A DNA stretch of 52,710 nucleotides from Sinorhizobium saheli (GTDB lineage: Bacteria; Pseudomonadota; Alphaproteobacteria; Rhizobiales; Rhizobiaceae), in NCBI RefSeq assembly GCF_001651875.1, contig NZ_LNQB01000052.1, positions 1 through 52,710 of the forward strand, in the 5' to 3' direction. The position numbers and the translations under genes were made by a program. Under the pieces are notes generated by a model, which was given only the letters and a program-made list of their open reading frames with translations, ran no database searches and was not told where the DNA came from. Positions within the stretch are counted from its first letter, which is position 1. The number at the start of each line of letters is the position of its first letter. Below, one piece after another: positions 46,399 to 52,710 of the stretch.

Positions 46399-47769
46399 AT
46401 GGAAACGAGAGCGAACTATGCCATTGTCGGCTTCTTCACCGTCCTGGTCATCGCCGCCGCCTTTGGATTCGTCTATTGGATGGCGCAGTATGGCCGAAGC
46501 GGCCAGATGGTCGAACTGATCGTCAACATACCGGGATCGGCCAACGGTCTCTCGGTCGGATCGCCGGTGCGCTTCAACGGCATCAATGTCGGCACCGTGC
46601 GCAATCTCGCGATCGACGCGAACGATCCGCGCTATTCGATTGCGATCACCGAGGTCTCCGCCGACGCGCCGGTTTTGAAGTCGACCCGGGCGACGCTGGA
46701 GGTGCAGGGCCTGACCGGCGCCGCCTATATCGAGCTCAGCGGCGGGCGCAAGGGTGACGAGAACATCCTCAGGACGGCGCTGGAAAATGGAACCCAGGCG
46801 CATATCCTCGCCGACCAGTCGAGCGTCACCAGCCTGCTTGCGACCGCAGATCAGATCCTCGACCGCGCCAACACGGCGATAGGCGATATCCAGGGCTTCG
46901 TCACCGACGTGCGCGGCCCGCTGACGGCGACGATCGGCAATGCCCAGCGTTTCTCCAAGGCGCTCGCTGACAATTCCGGGGCGATCGATCAGTTCCTGAA
47001 GAGCGTCGAGGAGCTTTCGGGCTCGGTCAGCGCCGCGTCGAAGAAGCTCGATGCGACGCTTGCGAGCGCCGATGCGCTGATCAAGTCCGTCGATCCGAAG
47101 AAGATCGACACCATCGTTAGCAATGTCGAACAGCTGAGCAAGGATCTCAAGGCGGCCTCCGGCGGGGTCTCCGACGCGATCGCCGGCTTCCGGCGCACCG
47201 TCGATACCTATGACCAGTTCGGCAAGAATGCGCAGCAGACGCTGAAGCGCGTCGACACGCTGGTGGCTGCCGTCGATCCCCAGAAGGTCGGGATGGTCGT
47301 CAACGACATTTCTGCCGCAAGCGCCGAGGCGCGCGAGACGGTTGCCCGGATATCCAGCTTCGCCGAGAAGATATCGGCGCGCCAGGAGGATATCGACCAG
47401 ACGATCACCGACTTCACGCAGATGTCGAACAAGCTCAACGCCGCATCGAACCGCGTCGACGGCATTCTCGTGAAGATCGACGGCTTCCTCGGCGATGCGG
47501 ATGCCCCGTCGCTTTCGGCGGAGGCGCGCTCGACACTCGAAGCGTTCCGCCAGATGGCGAACAATCTGAACGCTCAGATCGGCCCCATCGCCGACAATCT
47601 GAAGCGCTTCTCCAATTCCGGCCTCAGGGACGTGGAGACGCTCGTCACCGAAACGCGGCGGACGGTACAGAGCCTGCAGACGACGATTTTCAATTTCGAC
47701 AGAAATCCACAGCGCCTCCTATTCGGCGGTGAGACTGTCAAGCAATATGATGGCCGCACGCGACGGTGA
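46399..47769 (+). CDS. MlaD-type MCE protein with long C-terminal helical extension
   Basis: A 456-residue protein anchored by one N-terminal helix (residues ~7-28, YAIVGFFTVLVIAAAFGFVY). The MCE domain (~38-118) holds GLSVGSPVRFNGINVGTVRN and LEVQGLTGAAYIELSGG. From ~150 on the protein is helical, Ala/Ser/Asp-rich and periodic (e.g. KKLDATLASADALIKSVDPK and later TVARISSFAEKIS), suggesting a long coiled coil. E. coli MlaD is ~180 residues, so the extension here is ~270 residues and may bridge the periplasm like other needle-type MCE proteins. Start ATG 46399 (METRANY) is certain by motif. Confidence 0.93.
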   Translation: METRANYAIVGFFTVLVIAAAFGFVYWMAQYGRSGQMVELIVNIPGSANGLSVGSPVRFNGINVGTVRNLAIDANDPRYSIAITEVSADAPVLKSTRATLEVQGLTGAAYIELSGGRKGDENILRTALENGTQAHILADQSSVTSLLATADQILDRANTAIGDIQGFVTDVRGPLTATIGNAQRFSKALADNSGAIDQFLKSVEELSGSVSAASKKLDATLASADALIKSVDPKKIDTIVSNVEQLSKDLKAASGGVSDAIAGFRRTVDTYDQFGKNAQQTLKRVDTLVAAVDPQKVGMVVNDISAASAEARETVARISSFAEKISARQEDIDQTITDFTQMSNKLNAASNRVDGILVKIDGFLGDADAPSLSAEARSTLEAFRQMANNLNAQIGPIADNLKRFSNSGLRDVETLVTETRRTVQSLQTTIFNFDRNPQRLLFGGETVKQYDGRTRR

Positions 47770-47809
47770 TTCGCGGGCGGTCCGCGGTCGCGATCAAGGT
47801 TGCGCCTGC

Positions 47810-47880
47810 TACAGCGCCGCGCGTCCTATCAGACGCGCAAAGGTCGCTGTAATACTTTGAATTGCTGCATGTCTCCTCAA
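47810..47880 (+). repeat. Dispersed repeat family 3, copy C
   Basis: Boxes CAGCGCCGCGCGTCC, ATCAGACGCGCAAAGGTCGC, TAATACTTTGAATTGCTGCA. It interrupts the Mla operon between mlaD and the lipoprotein gene. Confidence 0.75.
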
Positions 47881-47954
47881 TCGAGGTCGATTTGAGGAGA
47901 TATGCAGCAGGGATCGCCTCTCGCGCGGCGGGGTTGGTTGGGGACGTTGGCAGT

Positions 47955-48569
47955 ATGAAGTTTTCGGGTCTGGTAGCTGTGCGTAAGACGGGGGCGACCC
48001 GAACTGCCGTTATCTTCTCATTGGCGCTCACTGTGGCGGGTTGCGGCACGCGTGCTGCAGTCAACGATACCTTCAGCCTGTCGTCCACGCCGATCGTCGA
48101 ACGTCCCGCCCCGACGAACCGGCAAATACTCGTGCCGGAGCCGACGGCGCTGCAGACGCTTGCCAGCGATCAGATCGTTGTCCGCCTTTCCAGATCGGAA
48201 CTGCAATACCTCGCCAAGGCCCAGTGGGGCGATCGCCTGCCGCGGATGGTCCAGGACAGGCTCGTGCAGATATTCGAGAACACCGGCCGGGTCGGAGTCG
48301 GCAAGCCGGGGCAGGGGCTGGCCATCGACTACCAGCTCATCACCGAGATACGCTCCTTCGAGATCGTCACCGACGGCGGGCAAACGGCTGTCGTGGAGAT
48401 TTTCGCCAAGATCCTGAACGACCGGAACGGCACTGTTCGGACGCAGAAGGGGTTCCGCGCCGTGGCCCCGGTCAAGGGCACCGGAAATCCGGCCTTCGTC
48501 GCCGCCCTCGACGCGGCCTTCGCCAAAGCCGCAGCCGACATCGTGAGCTGGACGCTCGCGTCGATGTGA
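47955..48569 (+). CDS. ABC-type transport auxiliary lipoprotein (PqiC/DUF330-like)
   Basis: A 204-residue lipoprotein. The signal peptide ends in a lipobox LTVAGC (Cys at residue ~30). The domain that follows contains TFSLSSTPIVERP, IVVRLSRSELQYLAKAQWGD, RLPRMVQDRLVQIFENTG and IDYQLITEIRSFEIVTDGG, the layout of the DUF330/PqiC-like auxiliary proteins found with MCE transport systems. It would be the outer-membrane-side partner of the Mla operon. ATG 47955 (MKFSG) was chosen; the gene start is preceded by GGGGACG. Confidence 0.88.
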   Translation: MKFSGLVAVRKTGATRTAVIFSLALTVAGCGTRAAVNDTFSLSSTPIVERPAPTNRQILVPEPTALQTLASDQIVVRLSRSELQYLAKAQWGDRLPRMVQDRLVQIFENTGRVGVGKPGQGLAIDYQLITEIRSFEIVTDGGQTAVVEIFAKILNDRNGTVRTQKGFRAVAPVKGTGNPAFVAALDAAFAKAAADIVSWTLASM

Positions 48570-48601
48570 AGCTCTGGCTTCGATCCCCGCACGATTCTGC
48601 C

Positions 48602-49194
48602 CCTCATCCGGCCTGCCGGCCACCTTCTCCCCGCATGCGGGGCGAAGGTGACTCGCGGCGCCGTCTTCGCCATTTCTTCTCAAGTGGGGGACGGAGGAGC
48701 CGGCGGCTTACGCTCTTCTCCCCGCATGCGGGGAGAAGATGCCGGCAGGCAGATGAGGGGCAGGTCGATGACCGCGAGCGGCGTCGGGCGCTCAGCCCGT
48801 GCCGCGCTTTGAAACGCCGATCCGGTTGATGACATCGGCAACGCCGTCGACGGCCCTTGCCGCTTCCTCGGCGCGCGCAATTTCATCCTCATCCGGCCTC
48901 CCGGCCACCTTCTCCCCGCAAGCGGTCGCAAGCGGGGCGAAGGCGACTCGCGGCGCCGTCTTCGCCATTTCTTCTCAAGTGCAAGGGGGACAGAGGAGCG
49001 GGCGGTTTACGCTCTTCTCCCCGTCATGAACGGGGAGAAGATGCCGGCAAGCAGATGAGGGGCAGTCCGGGACCGCGAGCGGCGTCAAGCACGGCTCAGC
49101 CCGTGCCGCGCTTTGAAACCCCGATCCGGTTGACGACCTCGGCAACGCCGTCGACGGCCCTTGCCGCTTCCTCGGCGCGCGTAATTTCCTCCTC
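48602..49194. repeat. Tandem direct duplication: two ~290-300-bp units of mosaic repeat plus BON gene end
   Basis: Unit 1 (48602-48890) and unit 2 (48887-49194) share, in order: a CCTCATCCGGCCT-CCGGCCACCTTCTCCCCGC block, the run CGGCGCCGTCTTCGCCATTT with CTTCTCAAGTG, CTCTTCTCCCC and GAAGATGCCGG blocks, GACCGCGAGCGGCGTC, and finally the antisense 3' end of the BON gene. Spacing between corresponding boxes varies from 285 to 304 bases owing to small insertions in unit 2. The first part of each unit matches the mosaic repeat seen at 6101-6150. Confidence 0.85.
48792..48890 (-). pseudogene. Duplicated 3' fragment of the BON-domain gene
   Basis: The minus-strand translation reads E-D-E-I-A-R-A-E-E-A-A-R-A-V-D-G-V-A-D-V and continues INRIGVSKRGTG before a stop. 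It matches the last ~33 residues of the BON protein at 49096 with four or so changes and the same stop position. There is no start or N-terminal part. It arose in the tandem duplication at 48602-49194. Confidence 0.8.
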
Positions 49195-49374
49195 CGTCGC
49201 GACCGTGCCGCACAGGAGGACGGTGTTGCCGGTAGAGGTGACCGTGACGTCGACGGCATCGAGGCCCGGCGCTACCGCAAGGACGTGCGCGACGCGCCGC
49301 TCGAGTTCGGCCGGCTCGTTTGCGGGCACTCTCTCCGGCTCTCCGCCGAAGAATGTCCGTTTCTTGAAAATCAT
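49096..49374 (-). CDS. BON-domain protein (small)
   Basis: A 92-residue protein. A basic start (MIFKKRTFFGGEPER) leads to one BON domain (~20-85) with LERRVAHVLAVAPGLDAVDV, then NTVLLCGTVATEEEITRAEE and DGVAEVVNRIG. BON domains bind phospholipids or act as adaptors. No signal peptide is visible. ATG 49374 has AAGGA upstream and was preferred; the frame stays open upstream but that part is not protein-like. Its 3' third is duplicated in the adjacent tandem repeat. Confidence 0.85.
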   Translation of the reverse strand: MIFKKRTFFGGEPERVPANEPAELERRVAHVLAVAPGLDAVDVTVTSTGNTVLLCGTVATEEEITRAEEAARAVDGVAEVVNRIGVSKRGTG

Positions 49375-49448
49375 GCGGGCGTTCCTTCTCTTTTGCGGAA
49401 GTAACGCCGGCCGTCGGAATTTGTTCGGCGAGCCTTCCCCGGTCCGGA

Positions 49449-50360
49449 TCAGGGCCAGCGGACGAGCGGGGGCAGGGAAGAGAGGATCGATTCGACGTTG
49501 CCGCCGGTCTTGAGGCCGAAGATCGTGCCGCGGTCGTAGAGGAGGTTGAACTCGACATAGCGGCCGCGGCGTACGAGTTGCTCCTCGCGATCCTCCTCCG
49601 TCCAAGGCGTGTTGAAATTGGTCCGGACGATCTTCGGATAGACCAGCGCAAAGGCTCTGCCGACGTCGCGGGTGAAGGCGAAATCGGCCTCCCAGCCGCC
49701 GATCTCCTCGCGAGAATGCAGCCAGTCGTAGAAGATGCCTCCCGTGCCGCGCGGCTCGTTCCTGTGCTTCAGGAAGAAATAGTCGTCGCACCATTCCTTG
49801 AACTTGGCGTGGTCGGCGACGGGATGCCGGTTGCAGGTGATCTCCATCGCCCGGTGGAAGAGCACCGTGTCCGGATCGGTCATCACGCGGCGGCGATCGA
49901 GAACCGGCGTCAGGTCCGCCCCGCCGCCAAACCAGTTGCTCGTGGTCACGACCATGCGCGTGTTCATGTGCACGGCCGGCACGTTGGGGTTCACCGGGTG
50001 GGCGATCAACGAAATACCGGAGGCCCAGAAGCGCGGGTCTTCGTCCGCCCCAGGAATCTGGCCCCGGAACTCCGGCGAGAACTCGCCGAAGACGGTCGAC
50101 GTGTGGACGCCGACCTTCTCGAACACGCGGCCCTCCATCATCGACATGCGGCCGCCGCCGCCCGCACCTTCCTCGCGCAGCCAGTCCCGGGCGACGAAGC
50201 GTCCAGCCGGCCGGTCCGCCAGCGGCCCGGCGAGATCGTCCTCGATCGCTTCGAAGGCGGCGCAGATCGTGTCTCGCAGGCTTTCGAACCAGGCTTTCGC
50301 CGTGGCCTTCTTGTCTTCTATGTCGGCCGGCAGGCCCGCTGGGAGTTGCGGTCTTTCCAT
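49449..50360 (-). CDS. hemF: Oxygen-dependent coproporphyrinogen III oxidase
   Basis: A 303-residue enzyme of the expected length. It converts coproporphyrinogen III to protoporphyrinogen IX in haem synthesis, using O2. Signatures are [48 protein letters not shown] and [23 protein letters not shown] 50360 (MERPQLPAG) agrees with the family start; ATG 50387 was rejected. Together with the BON gene it runs on the minus strand with a 74-base gap. No Fnr-type site was seen upstream. Confidence 0.97.
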   Translation of the reverse strand: MERPQLPAGLPADIEDKKATAKAWFESLRDTICAAFEAIEDDLAGPLADRPAGRFVARDWLREEGAGGGGRMSMMEGRVFEKVGVHTSTVFGEFSPEFRGQIPGADEDPRFWASGISLIAHPVNPNVPAVHMNTRMVVTTSNWFGGGADLTPVLDRRRVMTDPDTVLFHRAMEITCNRHPVADHAKFKEWCDDYFFLKHRNEPRGTGGIFYDWLHSREEIGGWEADFAFTRDVGRAFALVYPKIVRTNFNTPWTEEDREEQLVRRGRYVEFNLLYDRGTIFGLKTGGNVESILSSLPPLVRWP

Positions 50361-50573
50361 GAGTGAGCTTCCATTCGCGGCCTCCATGCGGGAAGACCGC
50401 CGATTCTGTCGTCGCTGCCACAGGCCATATTTTTACCCGGATGGCAACGGCGACGCGATGTCGGACGACAGCCTGCAGCAAGCCGCGCCCGTGCGGGCGA
50501 TCAGGTTCGTCCAAGCCCGAAGGACTGGCAATAGCGCCGCGTACATCCTATCTTTTCGTCAGAGGTATAGCCC

Positions 50574-50834
50574 ATGGCGAAGATACCCCCAGGACCGCCG
50601 CTCGACGGCTTGCGGCGACAGATCGCCCGGCACCGCCGGGACAATCCCGCACGAAGCGACGGTCTTTTCGTGCGCGAGACATACCGGCTCGAACGCAACG
50701 CGGCCCGCGCCAAGGCGCGCGAATGGTTCGAGACCTGGCCCAAGGCCGCCTATTGGACGGAGGTGGAGAGCTGGCGTCAGCTCGAAGGCGACGAGATCGA
50801 GTTCACGATGCGACGCCTGCCAAGCGCCGACTGA
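50574..50834 (+). CDS. Small conserved-looking protein of unknown function
   Basis: An 86-residue basic protein, start ATG 50574 with AGAGG upstream. Sequence features: PPGPPLDGLRRQIARHRRDN, VRETYRLERNAARAKAREWF (amphipathic helix), and AYWTEVESWRQLEGDEIEF. It has no signal peptide or membrane segment. I do not recognise the family; the good ribosome binding site, the absence of interfering stop codons and the soluble composition support a real gene. Confidence 0.65.
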   Translation: MAKIPPGPPLDGLRRQIARHRRDNPARSDGLFVRETYRLERNAARAKAREWFETWPKAAYWTEVESWRQLEGDEIEFTMRRLPSAD

Positions 50835-50995
50835 CACGCTCGACGGCAAGAAAATCCTCTTTCGGCTGGGCGCTTTCCATTGCGCTGTTCTGCTCCCTTG
50901 GCACTCTGGCGAGCATGGTTCTGCTGAAGGGCATGAGGCCGGAGGCGGTCGACGGTCCTGATAGGGACCGACCGCGGCCTGTCGCACCGGATTAG
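50831..50995 (+). CDS. Possible small membrane protein with CTG start
   Basis: A 54-codon frame that would start at CTG 50831, overlapping the stop of the gene at 50574 as CTGA, and end at TAG 50995. It encodes one hydrophobic helix (SFGWALSIALFCSLGTLASM) then a charged Pro/Asp/Arg tail. No ATG, GTG or TTG lies in frame before the helix. It may be a real single-pass protein or chance. Confidence 0.35.
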   Translation: MTRSTARKSSFGWALSIALFCSLGTLASMVLLKGMRPEAVDGPDRDRPRPVAPD

Positions 50996-50999
50996 GTCC

Positions 51000-51482
51000 T
51001 CAGCCCAGGCCCTCGTGTTCGGTTTCGTCCGCGATCAGCCGCGGGCCAGCGCCCTCGATGCCGAGCACGTCATGGGGGTTGCGCAGGGGGCAGTCGCGCA
51101 TCGACAGGCAGCCGCAGCCGATGCAGCCGGTCAGTTGATCGCGCAGCGCCGTCAGGTTGGCGATCCGGTCGTCGAGCTGCTGGCGCCAGTTCTCTGACAG
51201 CTTCCCCCAGTCTTCCACCGTCACGGGGCGGTCGTCAGGAAGGACCGAGAGCGCCGAGCGGATTTCGGCGAGCGGGATACCGGTGCGCTGGGCAACCTTG
51301 ATCACGGCCACCCGCCGCAAGACGGCGCGCGGATAGCGCCGCTGGTTGCCGCGGCTGCGGTTGCTGCGAATAAGCCCCTTGCTTTCGTAGAAATGAAGCG
51401 TGGACACGGCAAGCCCGCTGCGCTCGGCGACCTCGCCGACCGTCAGTTCGCGCTTGATATCACTGTCTTTTTCTTTTTTCAC
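51000..51482 (-). CDS. soxR: Redox-sensitive MerR-family regulator SoxR
   Basis: A 160-residue regulator. The MerR HTH is [20 protein letters not shown], with YESKGLI and [20 protein letters not shown]. The [2Fe-2S] ligands are in [12 protein letters not shown] (C-x2-C-x-C-x5-C), as in E. coli SoxR. It senses redox-cycling compounds. The start is GTG 51482: an upstream TTG at 51500 would overlap the operator palindrome. It is divergent from an FMN reductase gene and there is no soxS-like gene, as is common outside enterobacteria. Confidence 0.94.
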   Translation of the reverse strand: MKKEKDSDIKRELTVGEVAERSGLAVSTLHFYESKGLIRSNRSRGNQRRYPRAVLRRVAVIKVAQRTGIPLAEIRSALSVLPDDRPVTVEDWGKLSENWRQQLDDRIANLTALRDQLTGCIGCGCLSMRDCPLRNPHDVLGIEGAGPRLIADETEHEGLG

Positions 51483-51494
51483 GGTTGCTATTGA

Positions 51495-51512
51495 CCTCAA
51501 CTATAGTTGAGG
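51495..51512. promoter_or_regulatory. SoxR operator (sox box)
   Basis: CCTCAAC-TATA-GTTGAGG, a perfect 18-bp palindrome matching the SoxR-type consensus CCTCAAG...CTTGAGG closely. It lies between soxR and the divergent FMN reductase gene. Confidence 0.92.
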
Positions 51513-51574
51513 TTCTATAGCATGAGCTCCCCGTGACCGGCAACAACACGACCGACAACAAGGAGCTGATACGC

Positions 51575-52147
51575 ATGACAGAGAAGATGACCCTGGCCTT
51601 GATCTACGGCAGTGCGCGGCAGGGCCGCTTCTGCGATACCGTCGCGAGTTGGCTCATCCGGGAGCTCGAGACATCGAGCGTCTTCAGCCTGACTATCATC
51701 GATCCCTTGCGGTTGAGGAACTCGCGCGGCGAGAAAGCCGCCGATCCGGCCGAGTGGATGGAGCGCAAGGTCGCGAAGGCGGATGCCTTCATCGTCATCA
51801 CGCCCGAATACAACCACGGCTACCCGGCCGCGCTCAAGGAAATGATCGACGCGGTCTACGAGCCCTGGCACGCCAAGCCGGTTGCCTTCGTCTCCTATGG
51901 CGGCGCATCCGGTGGCATCAGGGCCGTCGAGCAGCTGCGCCAGGTGTTCGGGGAACTGCACACGGTGACCTTGCGTGACGGCATCTCCCTCCCGAAGGCC
52001 TGGTCGAAGTTCGACGCGGCGGGGAATCTATACAAGCCCGAAGAGATGCGTGCGCCGCTGTTCCTGATGGTGGACCGGCTCGTCTGGTGGGCGCGTACGC
52101 TGAAAAACGCCCGGAAGACCACACCTTACAACGAGATCGCCGCATGA
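51575..52147 (+). CDS. NAD(P)H-dependent FMN reductase, SoxR target
   Basis: A 190-residue flavodoxin-fold protein of the FMN_red family. FMN-binding segments are LIYGSARQGRFCDTVASWL (phosphate loop), VITPEYNHGYPAALKEMIDA and AFVSYGGASGGIRA. The 63-base distance from the sox box suggests activation by SoxR; such reductases or quinone reductases occur in the SoxR regulons of other bacteria. Start ATG 51575 has AAGGAG nine bases before it; the GTG at 51533 was rejected. Confidence 0.92.
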   Translation: MTEKMTLALIYGSARQGRFCDTVASWLIRELETSSVFSLTIIDPLRLRNSRGEKAADPAEWMERKVAKADAFIVITPEYNHGYPAALKEMIDAVYEPWHAKPVAFVSYGGASGGIRAVEQLRQVFGELHTVTLRDGISLPKAWSKFDAAGNLYKPEEMRAPLFLMVDRLVWWARTLKNARKTTPYNEIAA

Positions 52148-52164
52148 CGTTGCGGGCGCCCGGC

Positions 52165-52626
52165 TCAGAACGCATCGATCTGCCGCATCGCCTCGCCGAC
52201 GATCATGGCAGTGGCGATCGCGATGTTGAGCGAACGCTGGCCGGGCGCCATCGGAATGAGGACGCGCCCGTCGGCGCGCTCGTGCACGTGATCGGGTACG
52301 CCGGCGCTTTCCCGGCCGAAAAGAAGGATGTCGTCGGTGCGATAGCTGAAGCGCGTGTAGGGCTCGGCCGCCTTGGTCGAGGCGAGCACCAGGCGGCGGC
52401 CGGTCTCTGCCCGCCACGCGTCGAAGCGCTCCCAATTGACATGGCGGGTGAGGGTCACGGCTGCGATGTAGTCCATGCCGGCACGCTTCAGGTTGCGGTC
52501 CGACAGATCGAAGCCGGCGGGCTCGATGATGTCGACCGCCAGGCCGAGGCAGGCGGCGAGCCGGAGGATCGTGCCGGTGTTGCCCGGTATGTCGGGCTGG
52601 TAGAGGGCGATGCGCAGGCCGTTCAT
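52165..52626 (-). CDS. trmL: tRNA (cytidine(34)-2'-O)-methyltransferase
   Basis: A 153-residue SPOUT methyltransferase with a trefoil knot. Marks are YQPDIPGNTGTILRLAACLG, FDLSDRNLKRAGMDY, ILLFGRESAGVPDHVH and IPMAPGQRSLNIAIATAMIV. It methylates the wobble nucleotide of tRNA-Leu in E. coli. It lies convergent with the FMN reductase gene, 17 bases apart. The gene is complete; an insertion sequence may begin about 10 bases upstream of its start. Confidence 0.96.
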   Translation of the reverse strand: MNGLRIALYQPDIPGNTGTILRLAACLGLAVDIIEPAGFDLSDRNLKRAGMDYIAAVTLTRHVNWERFDAWRAETGRRLVLASTKAAEPYTRFSYRTDDILLFGRESAGVPDHVHERADGRVLIPMAPGQRSLNIAIATAMIVGEAMRQIDAF

Positions 52627-52632
52627 GGGTCT

Positions 52633-52710
52633 AGCAGGCTGCTGAAAATCGTGTTGCGTTACCGCAAGCCATCGCGGTTGGTGCGATTTTTTGGCGGATT
52701 TCGGCAGGAT
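52633..52710. mobile_element. Possible insertion sequence end at the right window edge
   Basis: The stretch from TAGCAGGCTGCTGAAAA onwards resembles the terminal inverted repeat of a group of IS elements (TAGCAGGNTGCTGAAAA ends are frequent in IS1182- and IS5-type elements), and it lacks the codon pattern of the surrounding genes. It lies only a few bases upstream of the trmL start, where the promoter should be. The window ends before any transposase frame can be seen, so the call is weak. Confidence 0.35.

Noticed and set aside
49375..50514. Upstream extension of the BON frame through hemF (472-codon frame)
   Set aside because: The frame lies out of phase with hemF on the same strand and gives Arg/Gly-rich nonsense; the BON gene has its own ATG and ribosome binding site at 49374.

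Overview
The window looks like chromosomal DNA of a Sinorhizobium/Ensifer species (Alphaproteobacteria, Rhizobiales). The base composition is uniformly GC-rich with rhizobial codon use. The bluB - DUF2865 - sinI - sinR - dme block has the gene content I recall for the Sinorhizobium meliloti chromosome. The intergenic spaces hold several short palindromic repeat families of the RIME/ABC mosaic kind known from rhizobia. No tRNA, rRNA or CRISPR array was seen. An IS5-like transposase tail enters at the left edge, and the right edge may run into another insertion sequence.

Layout. 1-6.2 kb: IS end, a Sel1-repeat gene between inverted repeats, an operon DMT exporter-mobA-mobB (molybdenum cofactor), and a large chemoreceptor. 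6.2-10.4 kb: moaA (TTG start), a DUF971 gene, a MarR regulator divergent from an alpha/beta hydrolase and a PPOX flavoprotein, and a group III truncated globin. 10.7-15.1 kb: a catabolic-looking cluster of a GntR regulator, a class III PLP enzyme resembling 5-phosphohydroxylysine phospho-lyase and a hydroxylysine-kinase-like APH kinase, divergent from a type II HAD hydrolase. 15.3-26 kb: housekeeping genes (diguanylate cyclase, fumC, L,D-transpeptidase, gph, rpiA, DUF2059, gor, class II DAHP synthase). 26-27.7 kb: a GFA-family gene and an unrecognised gene bounded by a ~100-bp inverted repeat. 27.9-35.3 kb: an LtaS-type phosphoglycerol transferase next to a PHO-box-like site, nadE, a TolB-like protein, a CHASE4-GGDEF protein, and a cobalamin riboswitch in front of bluB. 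35.3-40.8 kb: a DUF2865 protein, the sinI/sinR quorum-sensing pair with a lux-box-like palindrome, and the NAD-malic enzyme dme. 40.9-44 kb: an LpxH-like metallophosphoesterase, an MFS transporter and a dipeptide epimerase whose 3' ends overlap. 44.3-48.6 kb: an Mla-type lipid transport operon (STAS-permease, ATPase, MCE protein, lipoprotein). 48.6-52.7 kb: a tandem duplication carrying the 3' end of a BON gene, the BON gene, hemF, two small genes, soxR with its operator and an FMN reductase, trmL, and the possible IS end.

Most of the window is ordinary core chromosome. The parts worth a second look are: the kinase/phospho-lyase/HAD cluster with palindromes between its divergent halves; the PHO box beside the phosphoglycerol transferase gene; the two gene cassettes bounded by inverted repeats; the tandem duplication that copied a gene end together with a mosaic repeat; and the short leader ORF coupled to mlaE. 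Function assignments rest on reading the translated sequences for motifs and on remembered family features; no database search was possible.
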